42,578 bases of DNA from JANXDG01 sp964561135 (GTDB lineage: Bacteria; Elusimicrobiota; Endomicrobiia; DTEH01): the NCBI GenBank assembly GCA_964561135.1, contig CAZLOB010000056.1, forward strand, positions 1 through 42,578. Direction: 5' to 3'. Position 1 is the stretch's first letter. Every line of letters starts with the position of its first letter. The translations under genes and the position numbers were made by a program. Shown piece by piece: positions 7,788 through 16,104 of the stretch. The notes beneath the pieces are model-generated. The model did no database searches. It saw only the letters and a list, made by a program, of their open reading frames with translations, and was not told where the DNA came from.

Positions 7788-8876
7788 ATGAAAAAAATAA
7801 TTATAATTATTATTGTGTTAGTATTAGTTTTAGGGACAATTTTTTATATTTTTAAACAAAAGAATATAAAGAACAAAAAAATGGTTGAGATAAAAGTTTA
7901 CTACGGAGATATTGTTTCTGTGATACGTCTTAATGGCAGTGTGGAACCAAGGAATCGCCTTCCTATAAAACCACAGATTGCTGGTCGTATAGATGACATT
8001 CTTGTTGTGGAAGGACAGAAAGTTAAAAAAGGAGAAATTATTGCATGGTTAAGTTCTTCAGAACGTGCTGCGTTGTTAGACATTGCAAAATCTCAGGGTG
8101 AACAAGAATACAAAAAATGGCAAGAGATTTATAAACCCACACCGATAATTGCTCCACTTGACGGATTTATAATAGTAAGGAACAAAGAGCCAGGGCAAAC
8201 AGTTACAACTAATGATAACATAGTAGTTATGGCAGACGAACTTATAATAAAAGCATTTGTTGATGAAACAGACCTAAGGTATGTAAAACTTGGCCAAAAA
8301 GTGAGAGTTTCTTTAGATGCATATCCTGATATAAAATTTAGTGGTATAGTTGAACATATTGCTTATGAATCTAACGAGATAAGCAATGTTAAAGTTTATG
8401 AAGTAAAAATTAAACCAGTTTTTTCACCGACAGGTTCTTTCTTTAGTTCGCCGATGAAAGATAGAATACAAAGAAAACCTTATGAGTTTATCCCGAGAAG
8501 TGAGAGAAAAGAATTTTCAAAAAGTTTTGTTTACCAGAAAAGGACAGAAGATATATCATCAATTCTTCGTTCAGGGATGAGTTCTACAGTAGAAATCATT
8601 GCTGAAGAAAGAAGAAATGTCCTTGTTTTACCGACAACAGCAATAATTGATACAGGTAAAGAAAAATATGTATTAGTCAAAAAACAAAACAAAGTTATAA
8701 AACAACAAGTTGAGACAGGTTTAAGTGATGGAAAAAATATAGAAATAATCAATGGATTGTCAGAAGGAGATGTCGTAGTAGTTACTCAAGGTAAAATATA
8801 TAGTGGACCATTTTCATCATCAAGTTCAATACGAGGGTATCAAAATCCGATGTCAAGCTTTTTTAGAAGGCAATAG
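7788..8876 (+). CDS. MacA/HlyD-type periplasmic adaptor with a minimal alpha-hairpin
   Basis: Membrane-fusion protein linking the MacB-like ABC transporter to the TolC-like channel. The 362 residues begin with an N-terminal anchor (KKIIIIIIVLVLVLGTIFYIF, read as residues 2-22). The two lipoyl half-motifs are at about 62-90 (AGRIDDILVVEGQKVKKGEI) and 118-140 (APLDGFIIVRNKEPGQTV), followed by beta-barrel and membrane-proximal domains. Only about 28 residues lie between the lipoyl halves, where MacA and HlyD normally carry a long coiled-coil hairpin that reaches TolC. The shortened hairpin is the main oddity. The insert PVFSPTG..FVYQKRTED around residues 208-255 is also not typical. It lies 2 nt upstream of the ABC transporter gene, so coupling is likely. 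Confidence 0.88.
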   Translation: MKKIIIIIIVLVLVLGTIFYIFKQKNIKNKKMVEIKVYYGDIVSVIRLNGSVEPRNRLPIKPQIAGRIDDILVVEGQKVKKGEIIAWLSSSERAALLDIAKSQGEQEYKKWQEIYKPTPIIAPLDGFIIVRNKEPGQTVTTNDNIVVMADELIIKAFVDETDLRYVKLGQKVRVSLDAYPDIKFSGIVEHIAYESNEISNVKVYEVKIKPVFSPTGSFFSSPMKDRIQRKPYEFIPRSERKEFSKSFVYQKRTEDISSILRSGMSSTVEIIAEERRNVLVLPTTAIIDTGKEKYVLVKKQNKVIKQQVETGLSDGKNIEIINGLSEGDVVVVTQGKIYSGPFSSSSSIRGYQNPMSSFFRRQ

Positions 8877-8878
8877 TT

Positions 8879-10855
8879 ATGGAGATAATAAGATTAGAAA
8901 ATATAAAAAAAATTTATAAATTAGGTAATGTAGAAGTTTTAGCGTTAGACGATGTTTCTTTATCTATTCACCAAGGCGAGTTTGTAGCAATAATGGGTCC
9001 TTCTGGTAGTGGGAAATCAACTTTGTTGTATCTTTTAGGATTGTTAGACAGACCTACATCTGGTAAATATTATCTTTTCAACAATGATGTTTCAAACTTT
9101 AATGAGAAACAACTTGCTGTTTTAAGAAACAAATTTTTTGGTTTTGTATTCCAAAATTATAATTTACTTTCACGAATTACAGCTTTAGAAAATATTCTTT
9201 TGCCACTTATTTATTCTGATGTTAATCATTTAAAAGAAGAAAATAAAGAACGTGCGATAAAATTGCTTTCTCAACTTGGATTAAAAGATAGATTATATCA
9301 TAGACCTACAGAACTTTCTGGAGGCCAACAACAACGTGTTGCAATAACACGTGCGTTAATAAACAGTCCTGAAGTAATCCTTGCAGATGAACCTACTGGC
9401 AATTTAGATAGTAAATCAGCAGCTGAAATTATAGAAATTTTTAAACAACTCAATTCAGAAGGAATTACAATAGTTTTAGTAACACACGAAGCAGAGCTTG
9501 CTTCTACTGCAAAACGTGTTATAAAACTTCGTGATGGAAAAATTGTCTCTGATGAAGTTAGAGAACAAAACACAAAAGTTTTTTCTTTAAAATCTGATAC
9601 AATACAACAAATATCTTTACCAAAACCAAGAATTTTTAGTTTCTCAAAAATAAAAGATTATTTTGTTGAATCACAAAAAGCTCTTTCTGCAAACAAAACA
9701 AGAACAATACTTTCAGTATTAGGTGTAGTAGTAGGTGTTGCAAGTTTAATAGCAATGTTGTCTTTAGGTCAAGGTGCTCAAGAACAAGTTAAAAAACAAA
9801 TTTCTAACTTAGGGTCAAACTTATTGATGGTACAACCGTCGTTAAGACGTGTGGGTGGTGTAGCAGTAGAAGCTTCAGCAATACGAGGGTTCACAATAGA
9901 AGATTTAGAAGCTATAAAAACAATTTTTGAAATAGAATCTGTTACACCGTATGTTTCTGGTAGAAGACAAGTTGTGTATAGGAACAAAAATTGGAATACT
10001 CGGGTTGATGGTGTCTCTGTAGAGTATCAGTTTATAAGAAATTCTGTTCCTGTTTTAGGCAGGTTTTTTGACGAAAATGAACAAAAGTTAAGAACACGTG
10101 TTGCAGTGATTGGTCAAGAAATAGTAAACCAACTTTTTGGTAATAAAGATCCATTAGGCGAGTTTATAAAAATAGGTCGGCTTGATTTCCAAGTAATAGG
10201 TGTGTTACCAAAAAAAGGTGCTACAGGATGGCGTAACGAAGATGATAAAATTGTCATCCCTTATACAACATCAATATATAGGGTGTTTGGTAAAAATTTT
10301 ATTGACAGTTTTGATGTAAAAGTGAAAGAAGGATATGATTTAAACGAAGTTGGTGAAAAAATAAGAAAAGTTTTGTTAAGACAACATCGTTTCCCTGAAA
10401 CAAAAACAGAACTTATAGATGTTAGAAACCTTGCTGAAATACAACAGACAATTACTGAAACTACAAAAACATTTTCGTTTCTTCTAGGCTCAATAGCATT
10501 TGTAAGTTTGTTAGTAGGTGGTATTGGGATAATGAATATAATGTTGGTATCAGTGACAGAACGTACACGAGAAATTGGTTTAAGGAAAGCAATAGGTGCA
10601 AACAATACAGATGTTTTGATACAATTTGTTATAGAATCAATTTTTATTTGTATACTTGGCGGAATAATAGGTATTTTGTTAGGATGTGGGATTTCTGTTT
10701 TGTTATCAGCAGTTGCAAAATGGAATACAAAAATTGTTTTCTCTTCAATATTATTATCCTTCAGTTTTTCAGTAATAGTAGGACTTATCTTTGGTATCTG
10801 GCCTGCAAGAAAAGCATCTCTGCTTGACCCAATTGAAGCATTAAGGTATGAATAA
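8879..10855 (+). CDS. MacB-type ABC transporter, fused ATPase-permease
   Basis: Inner-membrane mechanotransmission ABC exporter of the MacB family. Of 658 residues, the first 225 or so form the ATPase: Walker A GPSGSGKST at about 40-48, the Q-loop FVFQNYNLL, signature LSGGQQQR and Walker B ILADEPTGNLDS. Residue 270 onward is the MacB permease: TM1 (TILSVLGVVVGVASLIAMLSLG), a large periplasmic domain, and three C-terminal helices including SLLVGGIGIMNIMLVSVTERTREIGLRKAIGA and the final GIWPARKASLLDPIEALRYE box. The fused domain order matches E. coli MacB (648 aa). Lipoprotein release (LolCDE-like) is less likely because the partner genes here are TolC- and HlyD-like. The export substrate cannot be told from sequence. 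Confidence 0.93.
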   Translation: MEIIRLENIKKIYKLGNVEVLALDDVSLSIHQGEFVAIMGPSGSGKSTLLYLLGLLDRPTSGKYYLFNNDVSNFNEKQLAVLRNKFFGFVFQNYNLLSRITALENILLPLIYSDVNHLKEENKERAIKLLSQLGLKDRLYHRPTELSGGQQQRVAITRALINSPEVILADEPTGNLDSKSAAEIIEIFKQLNSEGITIVLVTHEAELASTAKRVIKLRDGKIVSDEVREQNTKVFSLKSDTIQQISLPKPRIFSFSKIKDYFVESQKALSANKTRTILSVLGVVVGVASLIAMLSLGQGAQEQVKKQISNLGSNLLMVQPSLRRVGGVAVEASAIRGFTIEDLEAIKTIFEIESVTPYVSGRRQVVYRNKNWNTRVDGVSVEYQFIRNSVPVLGRFFDENEQKLRTRVAVIGQEIVNQLFGNKDPLGEFIKIGRLDFQVIGVLPKKGATGWRNEDDKIVIPYTTSIYRVFGKNFIDSFDVKVKEGYDLNEVGEKIRKVLLRQHRFPETKTELIDVRNLAEIQQTITETTKTFSFLLGSIAFVSLLVGGIGIMNIMLVSVTERTREIGLRKAIGANNTDVLIQFVIESIFICILGGIIGILLGCGISVLLSAVAKWNTKIVFSSILLSFSFSVIVGLIFGIWPARKASLLDPIEALRYE

Positions 10856-10934
10856 TAAAAAAATGAGATATTGAAATAATAAAAATAAATTCATATAAAT
10901 TGTTAAACCATAAAAAAGGAGGTGATAAATACTT

Positions 10935-11525
10935 ATGAAAAAATTATCGTTAATAATAAGTTTGTTGTGTTTAGTTTTTACTCAACAAGTTTTTAGTAAA
11001 CAAGGTCAACATATTGGTGAACAGAAAATGTTGGATGTGGACATACAGTTTTCAAATATGTCTGGTACTACAGTTGCTAACGCAAATGGAGTATATTACA
11101 ACTTTTGGGGTTATGTGTTTCATGAAAATAAAGTTTATCCTCCACAATACTGGGGTACATACCCTCTTTATTTCTTTGGCCAAGAAGTTGGTGTAACAGT
11201 TAAAATTACTAACAAAGGTCCTAAAGAAAAGGCAAAAGTACGTATTAAAGTAGAATCATATGTTCTTAATACAGATGGTAGTAATGGCGTACCATTGATG
11301 ACACCAAAAGTGATTGATGTTGAAGTTAATAAAAACGAGACAAAAATTATTGATGCTTCGTTTGTTGCAGATTATGTTGAAGGAGCTGATTCTGGGTTAG
11401 ATCGTTTTATTGTTAAAGTTCTACATATAAACGAAGGTGGTGGTTTTGGAAATCCAGAACCTGCACTAATCATGGTCAAAGAAGGTATTTTCTGCCCACC
11501 TAAATATAATCAAGAAGTAAAATAA
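10935..11525 (+). CDS. Secreted hypothetical protein with CARDB-like beta-sandwich
   Basis: The 196-residue protein has a signal peptide (MKKLSLIISLLCLVFTQQVFS). After it, the segment from about residue 78 (GQEVGVTVKITNKGPKEKAKVRIKVESYV) to 165 reads as a CARDB/Ig-like beta-sandwich, the fold often used for cell-surface adhesion. The region before that is rich in Tyr, Trp and Asn (GVYYNFWGYVFHENKVYPPQYWGTYP). I do not recognise a specific family. A textbook AAAGGAGGTG ribosome-binding site precedes the ATG. It sits 79 nt after macB on the same strand, so it may belong to the same stress regulon and could be an exported or surface client, but nothing in the sequence proves it. Confidence 0.65.
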   Translation: MKKLSLIISLLCLVFTQQVFSKQGQHIGEQKMLDVDIQFSNMSGTTVANANGVYYNFWGYVFHENKVYPPQYWGTYPLYFFGQEVGVTVKITNKGPKEKAKVRIKVESYVLNTDGSNGVPLMTPKVIDVEVNKNETKIIDASFVADYVEGADSGLDRFIVKVLHINEGGGFGNPEPALIMVKEGIFCPPKYNQEVK

Positions 11526-11530
11526 ATTTT

Positions 11531-11575
11531 TTAATAAACAAATTGCTGATAATTCACAAAGACTTTGTTCATTAA
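11531..11575 (+). terminator. Inverted repeat after the efflux block, possible terminator
   Basis: TTAATAAACAAA (11531-11542) and TTTGTTCATTAA (11564-11575) are complementary at 11 of 12 positions across a 21-nt loop. Inside the loop, ACAAAG and CTTTGT can form a small competing hairpin. The following 30 nt are T-rich but not a clean T-run. Its position directly after the last gene of the block and before the rpsF promoter fits a transcript end. Sequence support is modest. Confidence 0.3.
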
Positions 11576-11603
11576 TAAAGTTTCTTATTCTTTTTATCTT
11601 CTC

Positions 11604-11632
11604 TTGACTTATAAAGCAAAATAATATACATT
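11604..11632 (+). promoter_or_regulatory. Candidate sigma-70 promoter for rpsF-ssb
   Basis: TTGACT (11604-11609), a spacer of exactly 17 nt and TACATT (11627-11632) form the best sigma-70-like promoter in this gap. An 11-bp direct repeat, ACATTATGATT at 11628-11638 and 11642-11652, overlaps the -10 and start region. The predicted transcript would carry about 160 nt of leader, including the foldable element at 11673-11740. Confidence 0.45.
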
Positions 11633-11672
11633 ATGATTATAACATTATGATTTTATGATAAAAATAATATTT

Positions 11673-11740
11673 GATAAATCATACCGCTACAAACTGTTTT
11701 TTTGTGGTATTCTGATGAGATATAGCGGTTATGATTTATC
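11673..11740 (+). promoter_or_regulatory. Foldable rpsF leader, possible S6(:S18) autoregulatory element
   Basis: GATAAATCATACCGCTA (11673-11689) pairs with TAGCGGTTATGATTTATC (11723-11740) to give a 17-bp helix with one bulged U. A competing fold pairs TACC with GGTA (11682-11685 / 11706-11709) and ACAAA with TTTGT (11689-11693 / 11701-11705), leaving GCT bulged. The two folds exclude each other. The ribosome-binding site of rpsF is 47 nt further on. rpsF leaders in many bacteria carry an S6:S18-binding structure containing a conserved CCG. A CCG is present here at 11684-11686, but my match to that motif is by eye and approximate. No T-run follows, so this is not a terminator. Confidence 0.45.
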
Positions 11741-11799
11741 TCACCAAAATATGCTCATAAAAAATAGTTGCTAAAACTAATTTTTTAGGAGGAAACAAA

Positions 11800-12156
11800 G
11801 TGAAAAGATATTATGAAATAGTAACAATTTTTGTTCCCGATATTACTGAAGATAAATTAAACGAAAAAATAACAAGAATTAAAAATTTGATAAAAACATC
11901 AAATGGCGAAATTATAAAAGAAGAAAACTGGGGTAATAAAAAACTTGCTTATGAGATTAAAAAACATACCAACGGGATATATTATTTTATATTTTGCAGT
12001 GTAGAAAAAACAACTTTTGTTGAAGACCTAAAAAATATTTTATTGAAAGATGAGAATATTTTAAGATATGGTGTTAAAAAAATTGACCATAGAAAAATTA
12101 AAGATAAGCTTGAGAAAAGTGTGTTAGAAGAAAAATTTTCAAAGGAAGCAGTTTAA
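11800..12156 (+). CDS. rpsF: 30S ribosomal protein S6
   Basis: S6 binds S18 on the platform of the small ribosomal subunit. The 118-residue protein follows the family closely: KRYYEIVTIFVPDI at the start, NWGNKKLAYEIKK at residues 46-58, GIYYFIFC, and the LLKDENILRYGVKK segment at about 87-100. It begins with GTG behind a perfect AGGAGG (11788-11793). No in-frame ATG nearby would preserve the N-terminal strand. ssb follows after a 9-nt gap, the usual rpsF-ssb order. The partner genes rpsR and rplI, normally next, are absent: the next gene is a glucan phosphorylase. Confidence 0.95.
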   Translation: MKRYYEIVTIFVPDITEDKLNEKITRIKNLIKTSNGEIIKEENWGNKKLAYEIKKHTNGIYYFIFCSVEKTTFVEDLKNILLKDENILRYGVKKIDHRKIKDKLEKSVLEEKFSKEAV

Positions 12157-12165
12157 AAAACATTA

Positions 12166-12492
12166 ATGGTAGTACAAAGTTATGATGAAAACAAAGTTGT
12201 TCTTTCAGGAAGATTGGTTCAGGATCCGGTATTAAAATATACCTTAAGTAAGACACCTGTTTTAAGGTTCACTTTAGCAGTCAACACTTTCTATAAAGAT
12301 AAAAAAGAGACATTGTATATTCCTGTAGTAGCGTATAGCGAGTTAGCTTTAGAAGTCTCTTCGTTAATAAAAAAAGGTACGCGAATAAGAGTTGAAGGAC
12401 GATTAGTTAATCGTAAGATAAAATTTTCTAATGAAGAAGAACATAAGTTAGTAGAAGTTGTTGCAAACAAAATTGAAGTTTTTGCAAAATAA
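12166..12492 (+). CDS. ssb: Single-stranded DNA-binding protein, OB-fold only
   Basis: An SSB-type OB-fold protein of 108 residues: NKVVLSGRLVQDPVLKYT at 9-26, LRFTLAVNTFYKDKKETLYIPVVAY, then KKGTRIRVEGRLVNRK. Position after rpsF supports the ssb assignment. The protein stops directly after the OB fold (NKIEVFAK). It lacks both the disordered linker and the acidic C-terminal tip through which SSB recruits replication and repair partners. It also lacks some of the aromatic residues expected in loops. It may therefore be a specialised SSB or PriB-like protein, with another SSB elsewhere. No strong Shine-Dalgarno sequence precedes the ATG, so translation may depend on coupling to rpsF. Confidence 0.85.
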   Translation: MVVQSYDENKVVLSGRLVQDPVLKYTLSKTPVLRFTLAVNTFYKDKKETLYIPVVAYSELALEVSSLIKKGTRIRVEGRLVNRKIKFSNEEEHKLVEVVANKIEVFAK

Positions 12493-12511
12493 CTAAAGGA
12501 GAACAAAACTA

Positions 12512-15142
12512 ATGGACAAAAATAAAATGTTTCAACATGGAGAACCAGAAGATTTATATAAAGTAAACAATCCAAAGGTATACATCGTTGTTCCAAAACT
12601 GCCTCAGAAACTGCAACCTTTGTTAGAAATAGCGTATAATTTATGGTGGGTGTGGAATAGTGATGCATTTGAGTTGTTTCGTAGGATAGACCGCGACTTG
12701 TGGGAAGAAGTAGCTCATAATCCTATTCAACTTTTAGGTAAATTACCTAAAGAAAGACTTCATGAATTAGAACAAGATGAAAGTTTTTTAGCACATTTGA
12801 ACGAAATATATTCTGAATTACAAAATTATTTATCTTCGCAAGCATGGTTTTTTAAAGAGTTTGATAAAGAACACCATAATTGTAAGATAGCATATTTTTC
12901 AATGGAGTACGGTCTTACTGAAGCAATACCAATGTATTGTGGTGGGTTGGGTGTGTTAGCAGGTGATTTGTTTAAATCAGCTTCGGATATGGGATTACCA
13001 ATGGTAGGTGTTGGTTTAGCGTATAGATACGGATATTTTAAACAATATTTAACAGACGACGGTTGGCAAAAAGAAGAGTTTGAAGAACTACATTTTTTCC
13101 GACTGCCAATGAAACGTATGGCTGATAAAGATGGTAATCCATTAAGGCTGTCAATAAATCTTTTAGTTTCATTAGATGAAAAAAATATAAAAGAAGAAAA
13201 AATTTATTTTGAAGTATGGGAAATAAAAATAGGACGCAACTCTTTATTTTTGTTAAGTACTGATATACCAGAAAATACAATGGAAAACCGTGCGATTACA
13301 TCTTCTCTTTATGGGGGAGATTTAGAAACACGGTTGAAACAAGAAATTGTTTTAGGTATTGGTGGAGCAAAATTGTTGAGATATCTTAATCTTAACCCAA
13401 CAGTATGGCATATGAATGAAGGTCATTGTGGTTTTTTAATTTTAGAAAGAATACGACAACTTGTAACAGAAGAAAACCTTACTTTTGAAGAAGCACGAGA
13501 GTTCGTTAAATCTACATCTGTTTTTACTACACACACACCTGTACCTGCAGGAATTGATGTATTCCCTGCTGAGTTAATGAAAAAATATTTCTCCAGCTAC
13601 TGCAATGAAATAAAAATATCTATTGAAGATCTTTTAGCATTAGGTAGAGAAAATCCGTGGGATAAAAATCAAGGTTTTTCAATGGCTGTTTTTTGTATTA
13701 GAAACTCAGAGTTTATAAACGGCGTAAGTAAATTACACGGAGTTATTTCAAGAAACATGTGGAAAAATTTGTTTCCAGGATTGCCAAGGTTTGAAATACC
13801 AATTGATTACATTACTAATGGAGTACATATAAACACATGGGTGTCAAACGAATTTGCAGCGTTGTTTAACAGATACATTGGCCCTCAATGGAAAACTGAA
13901 CCTGAGAACCAATCTGTGTGGCAGAGGATAAAAGATATACCTGATGCTGAATTGTGGAGGTCTCATGAACGTCGCCGTGAACGACTTATAGCCTTTGTAA
14001 GAAAACGTTTAAGAAAACAACTTGAACATGCTGGTGCTACAAGAGCACAAATTGAACAAGCAGAGGAAGTTTTAGATCCCGAAGCATTAACAATAGGTTT
14101 TGCAAGAAGGTTTGCAGAATATAAACGTGCTACACTGATTTTTAGAGATATTCAAAGATTAAAGAAAATTTTGTTAGATAAAGAACACCCTGTACAAATT
14201 ATAATAGCAGGTAAGGCGCATCCTTATGACAATATTGGTAAAGAACTTATAAAATATGTAATACAAATAACTCGTGATCCTGAGTTGAAAGGAAAGATTG
14301 TTTTTGTAGAAGATTATGATATGAATGTAGCACATTATTTAGTGCAAGGTTGTGATGTATGGCTTAACTTACCAAGAAGACCGCTTGAGGCGTCTGGTAC
14401 AAGTGGTATGAAAGCTGCTGCAAACGGTGTTTTAAATGTTTCTGTGTTAGACGGTTGGTGGTGTGAAGCATATGATGGTGAGAACGGTTGGGCTGTAGGC
14501 GGTGGAGAAGAATATACTGATCCTAATCTACAGGATGAAATTGAAAGTAGGATATTGTATGACATTTTGGAGAAAGAAGTGATACCGTTGTTTTATACTC
14601 GTGGTAGTGATGGTCTTCCACGAGGATGGATCAAAAAAATGAAAGATTGTATGATGAGTATTATACCAAAATTCAATTCTAACAGGCTAATAGAAGATTA
14701 TACTAGGAAGTTTTATCTTCAATGTGATATCAATTTTTGGAAGAATAAAGAGAATAATTATCATAGTGTAAAAGAATATGTTGAATGGCAAAAAAGAGTT
14801 GTTTCGCATTGGGATAAAATAAAAATTTTAGAAATAAAAGATAATATCCAGGGTTCTTATAACTTAGGTGATAAAATTGAAGTTATAACAAAAGTTTTTA
14901 TTGACAAATTGTCAATATCAATAGAAGATTTGTCTGTACAATTGTACTATGGTTATCTTGATTCTAAAAGTAGAATTTCGGAACCAAAGATCAAAGAAAT
15001 GGAAGTTGTGGACAAAGAAAATTGTGTGTTTAAAGGCGAAATTGAGATAGATCGTGTGGGACATTGTGGATATGTTGTGCGTATATTACCAAAGTTTAAA
15101 AACAAAGTTGTGTATATACCCGGGTTGATAAAATGGCAATGA
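12512..15142 (+). CDS. glgP: Alpha-glucan (glycogen/maltodextrin) phosphorylase, DUF3417 type
   Basis: Releases glucose-1-phosphate from alpha-1,4-glucans using PLP. The 876-residue protein begins with the DUF3417 N-terminal domain (LLEIAYNLWWVWNSDAFELF). The catalytic core includes IAYFSMEYGLTEAIPMYCGGLG, HMNEGHCGF and FTTHTPVPAG. The PLP-binding Lys is at residue 634 inside EASGTSGMKAAANG. This is the short bacterial/archaeal GlgP form (TIGR02094-like) and not the E. coli type. The C-terminal 100 residues form an extra beta-rich domain, as in related GlgPs. A GGAG site lies upstream. The next gene encodes a DUF4912 protein, a recurrent companion of alpha-glucan enzymes, which supports a storage-polysaccharide role. 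Confidence 0.94.
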   Translation: MDKNKMFQHGEPEDLYKVNNPKVYIVVPKLPQKLQPLLEIAYNLWWVWNSDAFELFRRIDRDLWEEVAHNPIQLLGKLPKERLHELEQDESFLAHLNEIYSELQNYLSSQAWFFKEFDKEHHNCKIAYFSMEYGLTEAIPMYCGGLGVLAGDLFKSASDMGLPMVGVGLAYRYGYFKQYLTDDGWQKEEFEELHFFRLPMKRMADKDGNPLRLSINLLVSLDEKNIKEEKIYFEVWEIKIGRNSLFLLSTDIPENTMENRAITSSLYGGDLETRLKQEIVLGIGGAKLLRYLNLNPTVWHMNEGHCGFLILERIRQLVTEENLTFEEAREFVKSTSVFTTHTPVPAGIDVFPAELMKKYFSSYCNEIKISIEDLLALGRENPWDKNQGFSMAVFCIRNSEFINGVSKLHGVISRNMWKNLFPGLPRFEIPIDYITNGVHINTWVSNEFAALFNRYIGPQWKTEPENQSVWQRIKDIPDAELWRSHERRRERLIAFVRKRLRKQLEHAGATRAQIEQAEEVLDPEALTIGFARRFAEYKRATLIFRDIQRLKKILLDKEHPVQIIIAGKAHPYDNIGKELIKYVIQITRDPELKGKIVFVEDYDMNVAHYLVQGCDVWLNLPRRPLEASGTSGMKAAANGVLNVSVLDGWWCEAYDGENGWAVGGGEEYTDPNLQDEIESRILYDILEKEVIPLFYTRGSDGLPRGWIKKMKDCMMSIIPKFNSNRLIEDYTRKFYLQCDINFWKNKENNYHSVKEYVEWQKRVVSHWDKIKILEIKDNIQGSYNLGDKIEVITKVFIDKLSISIEDLSVQLYYGYLDSKSRISEPKIKEMEVVDKENCVFKGEIEIDRVGHCGYVVRILPKFKNKVVYIPGLIKWQ

Positions 15143-15206
15143 TATAGTAAAATTATTACCTATTGTCTAAAAGTGTAATATCTTGTCTCCGTAGGAGGTA
15201 AAATAT

Positions 15207-16094
15207 ATGGATGAAAAAATAAAAGATATACCAACAAGTATGCCAACATCAATAGTTGAACGAAAAGTGGAAGTTGTACCACAGATAACAGATCTGCCAA
15301 CAAGTTATGGTGATACAAAAATAGTGTTGTTACCGAGGGATCCGTGGTGGTGTTTCGCATATTGGGAAATTGGAGAACAAACGAAACAAGAAATTAAAAA
15401 TTTATATGGTGAAAATGTTAAATATGTTATACGAGTATACGATGTAACAAATGTTATCAATTTTGATGGCAAGAATGCAAATAAATATTTTGATATAGAA
15501 ATAAATCCTCTTGCTAACAATTGGTATATAAACGTTGCTGAAACGAACCGTAGTTGGTGTGTTGATTTAGGTCTTATCACACCAGATGGTAAATTTATTG
15601 TAGTTGCAAGATCAAATATAGTTATGATGCCAAGATACGGTGTTTCACCACTTACAGATGAACAATGGGCTGTTTTACAACGAGAGTTTGAACGGTTGTT
15701 AGAACTTTCTGGTGTATCGATGATAGGTAAAGGATCATTTGATATTGCAAAACTTATGCGTGAAAGATGGGAAGAGCTTTTAGCAATTTCACAACTGCAA
15801 CAGTTTATAAGTTCAGGCTTTGTATCTTCGTTTGCAAGAAGAGAAGTGGAACAACTACCTAAAGAGTTCTACCTAAAAGCTGATACAGAACTTATTGTTT
15901 ATGGTGAAACATTGCCTGATGCAAAACTTTATATAAACGGTGACGAGTTTAAACTTTCAGACGATGGAAGATTTTCATTACGTATGAGTTTGCCTGACGG
16001 AGAAAAAGTGATACCTATAAAAGCAGTTTCTTCTGATGGAACAATGCAGAAAGAAATTGTGTTTATTGTAATACGAAAAAGTGAAATAAAATAG
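15207..16094 (+). CDS. DUF4912 domain protein
   Basis: The 295-residue protein carries a DUF4912 domain at about residues 32-160. It is recognised by LPRDPWWCFAYWEI (36-49), IRVYDVTNV, and the W-x-W-like NWYINVAETNRSWCVDLGLITPDGKF segment. The C-terminal part, about 215-290, has the pattern of a small beta-sandwich (ELIVYGETLPDAKLYINGDEF..SLPDGEKVIPIKAVSSDG), like the Ig-like or glucodextranase-B repeats found on carbohydrate-active proteins. The biochemical role of DUF4912 is not established. Position 64 nt after the glucan phosphorylase suggests carbohydrate binding or regulation of glycogen metabolism. A strong AGGAGG precedes the ATG. No signal peptide is visible, so it is likely cytoplasmic. 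Confidence 0.82.
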   Translation: MDEKIKDIPTSMPTSIVERKVEVVPQITDLPTSYGDTKIVLLPRDPWWCFAYWEIGEQTKQEIKNLYGENVKYVIRVYDVTNVINFDGKNANKYFDIEINPLANNWYINVAETNRSWCVDLGLITPDGKFIVVARSNIVMMPRYGVSPLTDEQWAVLQREFERLLELSGVSMIGKGSFDIAKLMRERWEELLAISQLQQFISSGFVSSFARREVEQLPKEFYLKADTELIVYGETLPDAKLYINGDEFKLSDDGRFSLRMSLPDGEKVIPIKAVSSDGTMQKEIVFIVIRKSEIK

Positions 16095-16104
16095 AAATAG
16101 TTCA

